The notes: generated by a model not told the origin, from the sequence alone. Positions 1 to 6,617 are shown, numbered from the stretch's first letter. The stretch: DNA of 13,138 nucleotides from DASXMX01 sp036794395 (GCA_036794395.1 DAIRGS010000200.1:1-13138); one strand, 5' to 3'. A program made the numbers and translations.

Positions 1-11
1 ACTCGAAATAG

Positions 12-581
12 TCAGATACCTTTGCCCATAGGTCAAAGGCGGTAAACAATTACGACCGGGATTACAGTCAGGCGATGCAGTGGTTCCGAAAGGCTGCAGA
101 CGCGGGAGACACCGCAAGTATGACTGATATCGGCGAGCTTTACCAAAACGGATGGGGAGTGAGCATAGATTACAGGCAGGCGATGACATGGTATCGAAAA
201 GCCTCCAATGCCGGAGACGACTACGCGATGGGTTGCATCGGCAATCTTTATCAGAATGGCTGGGGAGTGGACAAAGATTACACACAAGCGATGAAGTGGT
301 TCCGAAAATCCGCGGATACCGGGAACGCGGACGCAATGGACAATGTGGGTGAGCAATACTTGGTTGGCCTCGGCGTGAATCAAGACTACCGAGAGGCAAT
401 GATATGGTATCGGAAATCTGCCGATGCGGGCGTGGATCAAGGGATGTTCAAGGTCGCTTTCTTGTACGAGAATGGCTTTGGCGTGGCCAAAAACGACGAT
501 CAAGCGATGTTCTGGTATCAAAAGGCCGCGGCTGCAGGAAGCAACGATGCGAAGAATTGGCTGTCGGCGCACGGCGGATAA
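12..581 (+). CDS. Sel1-repeat protein, start not resolved (5' end degraded or missing)
   Basis: From the first ATG (75) the protein is 168 residues and consists of Sel1-like repeats of exactly 36 residues: four full units plus a partial fifth, each beginning M-x-W-[FY]-x-K-[AS] and containing G-x-x-x-A/G-M, a [LV]-Y/A position, G-[FWL]-G-V and a closing Q/E-A. Sel1 repeats are TPR-related helical scaffolds for protein-protein contacts. Repeat homology continues upstream of ATG 75 (residues Y-D-R-D-Y-S-Q-A just before it), but no ATG, GTG or TTG lies in frame between the stop at 9-11 and 75. No signal peptide or ribosome site is visible before 75. The gene therefore looks 5'-truncated or frameshifted; the coordinates give the open frame. 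It ends TAA 579-581, 27 bases before the ATG of the next gene, so the two may be co-transcribed. The family is clear; the partner is unknown. Confidence 0.75.
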   Translation, partial: SDTFAHRSKAVNNYDRDYSQAMQWFRKAADAGDTASMTDIGELYQNGWGVSIDYRQAMTWYRKASNAGDDYAMGCIGNLYQNGWGVDKDYTQAMKWFRKSADTGNADAMDNVGEQYLVGLGVNQDYREAMIWYRKSADAGVDQGMFKVAFLYENGFGVAKNDDQAMFWYQKAAAAGSNDAKNWLSAHGG

Positions 582-608
582 TAGTTGGAAGTAGGTTCGC
601 AGCGAAAG

Positions 609-908
609 ATGGCGTTTGGAGGTTCGGTGCGGCGTCTCTTTGCAATGGTGGCCCCGGCGGTCTTACTGCTTCTCCCGGGCGGTTGCTTTCTTGGCGATCC
701 TGCCGCGACGCGGACCATCGAAATAAAGCAATTTCAGAGCACCCAATCCTATTCAGGTCCGTTTGAGATCGACACGGACCAATTACCTCTCGGTTCGGTT
801 CGGCTGACACAGGAGAAGGATCATTGGGGTAGTCCGGTGACGAAGGTTACGATTGACATGCATCATTCCGTTCGGATTGTTCTCATTCCGGCCACTCAGC
901 CACAGTAG
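609..908 (+). CDS. small putative lipoprotein, unknown function
   Basis: A 99-residue protein from ATG 609 (a TTG at 585 would add 8 residues; ATG 645 would also keep a signal). The N-terminus has basic residues (R-R), a hydrophobic stretch M-V-A-P-A-V-L-L-L-L and then P-G-G-C. This resembles a lipoprotein signal although proline at -3 makes the lipobox poor. The rest is a short polar beta-rich segment (residues about 35-95) with no motif I recognise. It lies 27 bases after the Sel1-repeat gene on the same strand, so it could be its partner. ATG 609 was preferred because it leaves a conventional n-region; a purine-rich stretch (GGAAGTAGG) lies about 13 bases upstream, further than usual. Coding status is moderately supported. 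Confidence 0.5.
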   Translation: MAFGGSVRRLFAMVAPAVLLLLPGGCFLGDPAATRTIEIKQFQSTQSYSGPFEIDTDQLPLGSVRLTQEKDHWGSPVTKVTIDMHHSVRIVLIPATQPQ

Positions 909-924
909 CTGAGCTACGGATGAC

Positions 925-971
925 ACCCGCCCCCGGCACGCCCCGCACATGCCGCAGTCATCGCCGCAGCG
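925..971 (+). repeat. GC-rich dispersed repeat, copy 1
   Basis: About 47 bases, starting ACCCGCCCCCGGCACGCCCC, that recur in the same orientation at 2163-2209 with 5 mismatches. The two copies flank the lipoprotein gene at 1129-2055. This copy sits between the end of the small lipoprotein gene (908) and the end of the convergent gene (1129). The rest of 909-1128 shows no convincing gene. Confidence 0.7.
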
Positions 972-1128
972 ACACCCGAAACCAGATGGTAATCGGCGCG
1001 TGCCGCGGGTGATGAACTTTACGCCATGTGATGATGCAGCCGTGCTTGAGCGGTACATGGCACACGCCATCGGCCACAAGCCGACGGGGCGGATGTATGC
1101 TCCGACACCTGCCCGACGCGCCGTGGCC

Positions 1129-2055
1129 TCAGCCCATTCCAGACCCCAGGACTCTTGTAAAAGTCTGCGCCACTTTTTCAGCTTTCGGCGCCGGAAGAAA
1201 GCGCTGGCCGAAAAGATCATTCCGGAGAATGAACGCAAAGCGGCGTACGAGTTGTGGTGGATATGTCGTAATTGAACCGGAGTCTATGTCGTATAGGAAC
1301 AACGACGTCGGATGGAAAATGCCGCCGTATGATTGACATAGCAAGCGATGTGCAAAGGGGTCGGCGCAAATACAAGTCCCGTCTAGTTGCCTTTCCTCTT
1401 TTACCCATTCATGCGGCTTGTCCTTGGTCCGTCTGAAAATCCAGCAGTTGTTGAAGTGCTGGAACCACGTCCTTCTGTTTAAATCGCGAACTTGCAGCAG
1501 AATTATACTGTCTCCTGACGTGCAGATCTGATCTGGCCAGAAGGTGGTCCAATCAGTCCTACAACGAACAAGATACCCATTTGGATCATTACAATGTCCG
1601 ATATAAATCAAACCTGCATCACGATCACCTTGATAGAAATAGCCGGACTGTTCGTCAACTTCACACGTGAGCTTCGCACTGCGAGCGTAGGCAGGCAAGG
1701 GGCGGAACTGGTCCTCGTCGTCTATCCAGCCGCAACTAGCTTTAAATTCCACGAGGTGTGGTGATTGCCACTCGGCGCTCACGACCCAGACAGGTCCTGT
1801 CATAGAATCTTGCTGGAAATAGATACGAGTTCCGCTGCCATTCTCCCAAGAACGGTAGACACGGCTCTCGGGATGCATTCCGTGTTTTCGCAGATAGATG
1901 TCAACGCTACTCGCATCGTAACGGAAGACATGTTTGTCGCCTGGCGACGCACAACCGGACAGGTAAGTAATTAAGCACATGACCCAAGTACCTATGCAGA
2001 GTTGTAAGTTGACGCGTGGCATACAATTCCCAATCGGAGTTGGCTGCGGTCCCAT
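1129..2055 (-). CDS. predicted lipoprotein, unknown function
   Basis: A 308-residue protein. The start at 2055 was chosen over the upstream GTG 2070 and ATG 2067 because an ideal GGAGG lies 5 bases before it. ATG 2022, twelve codons later, would also leave an intact signal. The N-terminus carries a hydrophobic segment (C-I-G-T-W-V-M-C-L-I-T-Y) followed by the lipobox L-S-G-C at residues about 31-34, so the mature protein should be lipid-anchored. The body is rich in Trp, Tyr, Asp and paired Cys (several C-x-C or isolated Cys), with no family I recognise. The Cys content suggests an exported, disulfide-containing or beta-rich domain. Base composition looks lower in GC than the neighbours, and a 47-bp repeat lies on both sides, which hints at acquisition. 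It is transcribed away from the zinc-ribbon genes and converges on the Sel1/lipoprotein pair. Confidence 0.8.
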   Translation of the reverse strand: MGPQPTPIGNCMPRVNLQLCIGTWVMCLITYLSGCASPGDKHVFRYDASSVDIYLRKHGMHPESRVYRSWENGSGTRIYFQQDSMTGPVWVVSAEWQSPHLVEFKASCGWIDDEDQFRPLPAYARSAKLTCEVDEQSGYFYQGDRDAGLIYIGHCNDPNGYLVRCRTDWTTFWPDQICTSGDSIILLQVRDLNRRTWFQHFNNCWIFRRTKDKPHEWVKEERQLDGTCICADPFAHRLLCQSYGGIFHPTSLFLYDIDSGSITTYPPQLVRRFAFILRNDLFGQRFLPAPKAEKVAQTFTRVLGSGMG

Positions 2056-2162
2056 ACAATCCTCCATCACAAACTTTCTGCGGCAAGAGCGGACACAAAG
2101 TCACGTTTCGGGATTCCCGACGTTTTGCAGCGTGAACGCTCGACGTCTGACGGCTCCATCCT

Positions 2163-2209
2163 ACCCGCCCCCGCCACGCCCCGCACATGCCGCGGCCATC
2201 GCCGCGGGG
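2163..2209 (+). repeat. GC-rich dispersed repeat, copy 2
   Basis: Second copy of the 47-bp repeat seen at 925-971, same orientation, 5 mismatches. In this copy the 3' part holds two CCGCGG boxes (2190-2195 and 2202-2207) separated by 6 bases that could pair as a short hairpin; copy 1 has lost this. It lies upstream of the lipoprotein gene (minus strand, start 2055). Confidence 0.7.
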
Positions 2210-2260
2210 ACGGCGCGTGTAATTGAACGCGAATAGCCGCGGCTCACGCAGGCCGGGGGG

Positions 2261-2377
2261 TTATTTTGCTTGGGGTGTCGTCGTGGAAGAGGGGATGGCT
2301 GTGCCGCATTCGGGGCAGGTGCCGCTGGTGTTGCCGGAGAGCGACAGGGCGGACGCGACGGTGAAGAGGCGGCGCAT
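2261..2377 (-). pseudogene. internally deleted zinc-ribbon membrane protein gene (38 codons)
   Basis: A 38-codon frame that joins a typical start of the neighbouring protein family (M-R-R-L-F-T-V-A-S-A-L-S-L, the first half of its N-terminal membrane segment) directly to the family's tail (S-G-N-T-S-G-T-C-P-E-C-G-T-A-I). The membrane helices, the middle region and the first C-x-x-C of the zinc ribbon are all missing, so it cannot bind zinc in the usual four-cysteine manner. The DNA of the tail is identical over 35 bases to the tail of the intact gene downstream of it on the plus strand (2301-2335 versus 2585-2619). It may be the scar of an in-frame deletion in a tandem paralogue. The frame stays open further upstream to 2890, but that part is antisense-frame shadow of the intact gene. 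Confidence 0.5.
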
Positions 2378-2562
2378 TCGCGGGGATTCTACCAGGATTG
2401 CAACCGTGTTTTGGGGGCATTTAATGCGCGCTTTGAGATAGCCGGGCCGGCGCTGCGCGGGGTACCGCTGCGCTCTAACCCGGCGTGGGGTGTTGTTGTG
2501 CGAGCGGCGGGGGATGAATTGGGGAGGGTCCGCGTGAGGTGGAGGATGGGGAGGCGGCGGAT

Positions 2563-3054
2563 TTATTTGGGGGTGGTGATGGGTGTGCCGCATTCGGGGC
2601 AGGTGCCGCTGGTGTTGCCCTTGAGGTTGTAGGAACAAGCCGGGCACGCGCCCGCTATGTTGCGGCGCGTGGGTCGTACGACAAGCCAGTATGCAGGCAT
2701 CATTCCCGCGAGGAGTAACAGTAGCCACATAGGGAAGACCACGGAGAAGCGCGACGCGCCCGTAGAGGTGCTGCGCCCATCGTAGAAGAAACCGAGTTCC
2801 CCGAGGGGACCGTAGGTTCGGATGGTCTCTGGTGGCCGGGCGGTTGTGTGATAGAAGGACAGGCCCGACGATTGAGGGTCGGCTCTCCACGACAGAACGA
2901 TCCGCCCCCGGCTAGCCGTTACCGAGGCAAGGGAATGCGGCAGGGTGGCTGAGATGGCGTGCCGCACCCAGTAGCTTTGCACCCATAACACCGCAGTTGC
3001 CGCACACACAAGGAGTGATAGGACCAGGGCGAAGGTGACGCATTTTTGTCTCAT
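2563..3054 (-). CDS. membrane protein with C-terminal zinc ribbon, planctomycete-type, unknown function
   Basis: A 163-residue protein from ATG 3054; the longer reading to 3138 overlaps the end of the upstream gene and adds an unlikely leader. Residues about 7-27 form a signal or membrane helix (F-A-L-V-L-S-L-L-V-C-A-A), followed by W-V-Q-S-Y-W. A soluble middle region of about 75 residues contains R-G-R-I-V-L-S-W-R, and a second helix (W-L-L-L-L-L-A-G-M-M-P-A-Y-W-L) comes near residue 115. The tail is a four-cysteine ribbon C-P-A-C-(x)n-G-N-T-S-G-T-C-P-E-C-G. This architecture, from memory, is a recurrent and functionally uncharacterised family in Phycisphaerae. It starts 20 bases after the stop of the GT41-like gene and probably shares its transcript. 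No Shine-Dalgarno is visible. Confidence 0.8.
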   Translation of the reverse strand: MRQKCVTFALVLSLLVCAATAVLWVQSYWVRHAISATLPHSLASVTASRGRIVLSWRADPQSSGLSFYHTTARPPETIRTYGPLGELGFFYDGRSTSTGASRFSVVFPMWLLLLLAGMMPAYWLVVRPTRRNIAGACPACSYNLKGNTSGTCPECGTPITTPK

Positions 3055-3074
3055 GTAATAACCAGGGCTTGTGG

Positions 3075-5285
3075 TCAACCGGCGGCCGGGTGACCCGAGG
3101 CGGTTGGCTGCTGGCGGTCGGTACACCATTTCCGCCACATGCTCCGATACGCGGCTTCGACATCGCTCGCAAAGCGCGGAGCGTTCATTAAAGGCGATCG
3201 GCGCATGCGGTCCCTCAATGACGATCGAAGCAATTGGAGCGTAGGGAGATCGCGCGCCAATGCGGCTGCGATTTGGACATAATCACCGGTGCTTGAAGCG
3301 ATCAAGTGCTCAAGCCCGACGTTTGACAGGATGCTGACGCCGCCTCGTGAGAGGGCGGTCTTCCCGGCCAGCGTGATGACGGGGACGCCCATCCAGAGCG
3401 CGTCGCAACTGGTTGTACCGCCGGGATAGGGGAATGGGTCGAGGGCGATGTCGATCTGATTGTATTGGGCGAAATAGGCGCCCAGGGATTGAGTGCCGAT
3501 GAATCGCAGGCGGGCCGGGGAGATGCCGTGGGTGGTAAATTGATGTGCAATTCGATCGCGCTGGGAGCCTTCGAGACAGTGCAGGATCAAGTTGGATTCA
3601 GGGATCGTCGCAAGTAGCCGGGACCACGTGGCGATGACATCGACGTTGAGCTTGCTGGGGCTGTTGAGGCAGCCGAAGGTTACCGCGGCCGATGTGCCGG
3701 CCGGCAGTGGGCCGACAGGCGGCGCTTCGCTTGGCTCAGGGTAGCACCAGAAGCAGTGGGGGAGTTGGATGGATTTCTCGGAATAGTAATCCTCATTGGT
3801 GTTGGCGGGGGGATCGAGGTAGGGGTCCGTGAAGCGGTAGTCGATGGAGTCCAAGCCGGTCGTGCCGGGGTAGGCGAGATAAGTGACCTGAACGGGCGCG
3901 GGTTTGCGGGCGAAGGCGAGCAGCCGGTGATTGCCGACGTGCATCATGAGATCGACAAGGATATCGATCCGATCGGCCTGAACTTGGACGGCAAGTTGTT
4001 CATCGGACATGCCTAAAGTGGTTCGCCAAGTGTCGACGTGTTGGCGGAGCTGGTTGGAGACGGTGTCATCTTCGCGGGCAATGTCGCAGTAGCAGAAGAC
4101 TTCGACCTGCGAGCGATCGTGTTGCGTGAGCAGCGGCAGCAGGAACCGGCCGACAGGATGATTGCCCAGGTTCGGCGCAACGTACCCGATGCGCAGCCGG
4201 CGATCGGGCGACGGGTCGTTCAAGTGTCTTGAAATGAGATTCGCCAGCGGACGGGCGTATCGTTCGTTCCAGTGCGCATGTGAATCGCGAAGGGCCGCGG
4301 GGTCTACATTCGGGTGAAAGTGTAAGGTGTAAAGGAGATTGGATTCGACGATCGGATCCTTTCTGAGTTCGAGCGCGTGTCTGAACGAGTTGATCGCTTC
4401 GTCGTGCTCACCTAAATCCTTAAGCACCAGGCCCAGGTTGGCGCGAAGCTCGAAGCAATCCAAGCCCAGGGCGAGCGCCTTGCGGTAATGAGCAAGAGAT
4501 GCATCGAGTCGGCGAGCCTCGCGAAGCGAGCCACCCAAATTGTGGTGGGCCTCTGCGAAATCTGGATGGAACTCAAGGCATTTTTCGTAGGCATCGATCG
4601 CGTCGTGAAACCGCCTTTGCTCCTGGAGAGCGTTTCCCCGGTTGTACCACGCAGCTGCATAACCCGGCTGAATCTGTATCGCCTGGACAGCCGCAGCTTC
4701 GGATTCTTTGGCTTTGCCTGTCTGAAGCAGAGCATGCGAGAGGTTGCTGAATAGCTCTGACGCATCGGCACGCAGGGCGATAGCGCGTTGATAACAGGCA
4801 ACTGCCTCCGCGTGCCGGCCCCGCGCTTGGAGCGTCAGGCCGAGGGTATTGAGCATCTGGGGTGTCGGGGGCTGGCGACTACATGACTGCTGATATTCAA
4901 AGATCGCTTCATCGAGATGACCGGTTTCGCGAAGGGCATTGGCGAGATTGGCATGGGCCTCGGCAACGTTCGGGCCCAGCGCAACCGCTTGGCGAAAAGC
5001 CGCAACGGCTTCTTCCTTCAACCCACTATTCGCAAGCCCAAACCCAAGGTTGCTGTGATACCCCGCAACCCCCGGCGACATCGCTATCGCCCGCCGAATC
5101 AACCCCACCCCCTCTTCCACCCGCCCAGTCTGCGACAACACCACCCCGAGCAATTGAATCGGGTTCGCATCCCCCGGCCGAAGCAACATCGCAGCCCAAT
5201 ACCCCGCCTCCGCCTCCGCCAATCGCCCTGCCTGATGATGCTGCACCGCCAGCCGGAATGCTTCCTCATACTTCTGTTGCGACAT
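3075..5285 (-). CDS. TPR-repeat O-GlcNAc-transferase-like glycosyltransferase (GT41/SPINDLY family)
   Basis: A 736-residue cytosolic-type protein. Residues about 3-308 form nine 34-residue TPRs. From about 362 (R-L-R-I-G-Y-V-A) to 715 lies the GT41 catalytic region, typical of bacterial SPINDLY/OGT homologues. Visible hallmarks are D-L-M-M-H-V-G-N-H-R (445-454, with a His where the family has its conserved H), R-K-P-A-P-V-Q-V-T-Y-L-A-Y-P-G-T-T-G (460-477), F-G-C-L-N-S-P-S-K-L-N (537-547), and D-P-F-P-Y-P-G-G-T-T-S-C-D-A-L-W-M-G-V-P-V (616-636) followed by S-R-G-G-V-S-I-L-S-N-V-G-L. Family knowledge: these enzymes move a sugar from a nucleotide donor onto protein Ser/Thr or another acceptor, with the TPRs holding the substrate. 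The acceptor here is unknown. No Shine-Dalgarno precedes ATG 5285. Codon third positions are G-rich in the first ~100 codons and C-rich afterwards. Confidence 0.92.
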   Translation of the reverse strand: MSQQKYEEAFRLAVQHHQAGRLAEAEAGYWAAMLLRPGDANPIQLLGVVLSQTGRVEEGVGLIRRAIAMSPGVAGYHSNLGFGLANSGLKEEAVAAFRQAVALGPNVAEAHANLANALRETGHLDEAIFEYQQSCSRQPPTPQMLNTLGLTLQARGRHAEAVACYQRAIALRADASELFSNLSHALLQTGKAKESEAAAVQAIQIQPGYAAAWYNRGNALQEQRRFHDAIDAYEKCLEFHPDFAEAHHNLGGSLREARRLDASLAHYRKALALGLDCFELRANLGLVLKDLGEHDEAINSFRHALELRKDPIVESNLLYTLHFHPNVDPAALRDSHAHWNERYARPLANLISRHLNDPSPDRRLRIGYVAPNLGNHPVGRFLLPLLTQHDRSQVEVFCYCDIAREDDTVSNQLRQHVDTWRTTLGMSDEQLAVQVQADRIDILVDLMMHVGNHRLLAFARKPAPVQVTYLAYPGTTGLDSIDYRFTDPYLDPPANTNEDYYSEKSIQLPHCFWCYPEPSEAPPVGPLPAGTSAAVTFGCLNSPSKLNVDVIATWSRLLATIPESNLILHCLEGSQRDRIAHQFTTHGISPARLRFIGTQSLGAYFAQYNQIDIALDPFPYPGGTTSCDALWMGVPVITLAGKTALSRGGVSILSNVGLEHLIASSTGDYVQIAAALARDLPTLQLLRSSLRDRMRRSPLMNAPRFASDVEAAYRSMWRKWCTDRQQPTASGHPAAG

Positions 5286-5768
5286 GGACAGGCTCAGAAT
5301 CGGCGACCATCAAACGCACGCCACACGCTAAAGCAAGTATGATATGTCTAATCCCGCGCACAACAACGCCAGACAGATTCTCCATCCATCTTGAACACCC
5401 GACGCATCGCGCCGATTTGCCACCAAACCAAATCGCGCGGGGCTGAAAACTGTAAGATCGCACTCGCAAAACGCATTCTCGCGGTCAGGGCTTTTTGAAA
5501 TGCTGTTGCAATCCCGTCGATCTCTTTGGCTGCTGCCGAACTGCTTTTTCAGGTGGGGCGGACATTCTTGTCTGCCTCGAGTCTGCGAGTGCGGGGATGT
5601 ACTCATCCTCGCCGAGTGGACTCGGAGAGTGGCCCAACTGCAGCTTCGCAAATAGGGTTGCCCTGGCCCCAATGCCGGGCCTTGATTTTGGTGGGTCTGC
5701 ATGAAATCGGGAGAAAAGTGGATGACGCCTTTGCAGCTTCACCACTGCGGCTTTCCGGACGTCACAGT
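5286..5768. other. gene-free stretch with a dispersed repeat (about 5550-5610)
   Basis: Between the divergently placed start of the GT41-like gene and the end of the antitoxin gene I find no credible gene; the open frames have no family features and conflict with each other. The stretch around 5550-5610 (GGGGCGGACATTCTTGTCTG and what follows) resembles, from memory, a short sequence scattered between genes in planctomycetes and Verrucomicrobia, whose spurious translations read G-A-D-I-L-V-C or V-G-R-T-F-L-S-A. The 80 bases before 5285 on the minus strand should hold the promoter of the GT41-like gene; a TATCAT-like box is present near 5340, but no clear partner. Confidence 0.4.
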
Positions 5769-6116
5769 CTAAGCGGCAGTCTCACCCATCACGGCGCGTA
5801 GGCCTTGCGCGATCATCTCGGCGCGCTTCAGGCCATGCTGCTTCGCGAACCTGTCGGCCCTTTTGAGCAGGTCTTTTTCCAGCGTGAGCGAAATGGGTTT
5901 GGAACCCTTCCCGATCCGCGGCCGGCCCATCTTCTTTTTGATTTTGCGCCAGAACGCTCTCTGCTCCGCGTTCAGCGGCTTGGACCGGGCGAGGCGCTGT
6001 TCCGGCGTCTCGGCCTCCAGTTCCGCGGCCAGCTTGGCACGCTGCGCGTCGGTCATGGCGTCGATCATCCGCCCGGTCAGCACGCGCTCCTCTGGCTTCT
6101 TCTTTTGCTTGCTCAT
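5769..6116 (-). CDS. ribbon-helix-helix (CopG/BrnA-like) antitoxin, apparently without its toxin
   Basis: A 115-residue basic protein. Residues 1-65 are charged and helical (M-T-D-A-Q-R-A-K-L-A-A-E-L). Residues about 73-112 (K-P-I-S-L-T-L-E-K-D-L-L-K-R-A-D-R-F-A-K, then the second helix) fit the ribbon-helix-helix fold: a beta strand for DNA contact and two helices for dimerisation, as in CopG and in BrnA-type antitoxins. It probably represses its own promoter and once neutralised a toxin. GAGGAG lies 7 bases before ATG 6116, a good ribosome site. The stop of a short remnant that resembles a toxin C-terminus lies 17 bases upstream (6134-6136), which is the toxin-first order of brnTA operons. 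Antitoxin role is inferred from fold and context. Confidence 0.75.
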   Translation of the reverse strand: MSKQKKKPEERVLTGRMIDAMTDAQRAKLAAELEAETPEQRLARSKPLNAEQRAFWRKIKKKMGRPRIGKGSKPISLTLEKDLLKRADRFAKQHGLKRAEMIAQGLRAVMGETAA

Positions 6117-6133
6117 GTTCGATCTCCTCGGGT

Positions 6134-6214
6134 TTATCGGCGTTCGCGGCGCAGGGTCACCGGCATCGCGTGGATCACGTAGAGCGTGCGGTGCCGGGCA
6201 TTATTGAAATGCGA
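6134..6214 (-). pseudogene. toxin C-terminal remnant (BrnT/DUF4258-like?)
   Basis: A 26-codon open segment with no start codon that reads N-N-A-R-H-R-T-L-Y-V-I-H-A-M-P-V-T-L-R-R-E-R-R and stops at 6134-6136. The pattern strand, V-I-H-A-M, V-T, then a cluster of R/E at the very end resembles the last strand and helix of BrnT-type RNase toxins. It sits exactly where the toxin should be, upstream of the ribbon-helix-helix gene. A stop codon at 6215-6217 ends homology upstream, and the promoter region of the RelE-like module begins soon after. It is a short match made by eye, so the family is uncertain. Confidence 0.4.
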
Positions 6215-6282
6215 TCAGAACAACATTGCAGGTGTTCTTTTCCGCACACCTTCCGCTCTTGCATTGTAAGGCAATCGATTGA

Positions 6283-6310
6283 TTGACTTAAAACGCAATC
6301 GCGGTAGGAT
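6283..6310 (+). promoter_or_regulatory. candidate sigma70-type promoter of the RelE-like/XRE module
   Basis: TTGACT (6283-6288), a 16-base spacer and TAGGAT (6305-6310). Transcription would begin about 7 bases downstream, at or next to ATG 6318, giving a leaderless or nearly leaderless message. The same bases AGGA could instead act as a Shine-Dalgarno on a longer transcript. An autoregulatory operator for the XRE protein would be expected here, but no clear palindrome was seen. Confidence 0.4.
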
Positions 6311-6317
6311 GTGGACA

Positions 6318-6578
6318 ATGCCCGCGACGGTAACGATCACGCCCGCCGCGACGATCGAATTCGAATCGGTGCCGCTCGTCATTCGAAACAGGATCATTGG
6401 CGTTTTCGAGCGACTTGCCAAATGGCCGGCGGTAAGCGGGGCCAAGCCGCTCCGCGGTGATTTGCAGGGTAGTTATCGTATCCGCACCGGCGACTATCGA
6501 ATCGTATTCACCGTATCACCGGACGGGCGAATCGTGACGGTCTGGAAAATCGGAAACCGCGGAACCGTTTATGATTGA
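6318..6578 (+). CDS. RelE/ParE-superfamily toxin
   Basis: An 86-residue protein, the normal size for the family, from ATG 6318; a TTG at 6279 and ATG 6309 would give longer versions, but AGGA 8 bases before 6318 and the family length favour this one. Family core: P-L-R-G-D-L-Q-G-S-Y-R-I-R-T-G-D-Y-R-I-V-F-T-V (44-66), then V-T-V-W-K-I-G-N-R-G-T-V-Y. R54, R56 and R61 and the C-terminal Tyr (Y85) are at positions where RelE-type mRNA interferases carry RNA-contacting residues. RelE-like toxins cleave mRNA on the ribosome; ParE-like members poison gyrase, and sequence alone does not separate the two here. The antitoxin gene follows after 39 bases, the toxin-first order of HigBA-like systems. Confidence 0.85.
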   Translation: MPATVTITPAATIEFESVPLVIRNRIIGVFERLAKWPAVSGAKPLRGDLQGSYRIRTGDYRIVFTVSPDGRIVTVWKIGNRGTVYD

Positions 6579-6617
6579 TCGTTTGACCCGACTAGTTGGC
6601 AGCCGGCAGGAGGCTCC

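Noticed and set aside
33..572. Long open frame (179 codons) antisense to the Sel1 gene
   Set aside because: It stays open because the sense gene is a 108-base tandem repeat; its own repeats simply mirror the sense repeats.
75..581. Regular 108-base periodicity that could suggest a repeat array or CRISPR
   Set aside because: It is the coding signature of 36-residue Sel1 units; there are no identical short repeats with unique spacers.
949..1336. Two overlapping plus-strand frames after the small lipoprotein
   Set aside because: They overlap the end of the convergent lipoprotein gene, show no family features, and include the 47-bp repeat.
2378..2890. Upstream extension of the short zinc-ribbon frame to a 209-codon protein
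   Set aside because: The extension is Pro/His/Arg-rich and is an out-of-frame shadow of the intact gene at 2563-3054.
4862..5446. Proline-rich plus-strand frame of 194 codons
   Set aside because: It is antisense to the TPR region; the proline comes from G-rich third positions on the real coding strand.
5328..5745. Minus- and plus-strand frames in the gap before the GT41-like gene
   Set aside because: They contradict one another, carry the dispersed repeat, and have no domain or ribosome site.
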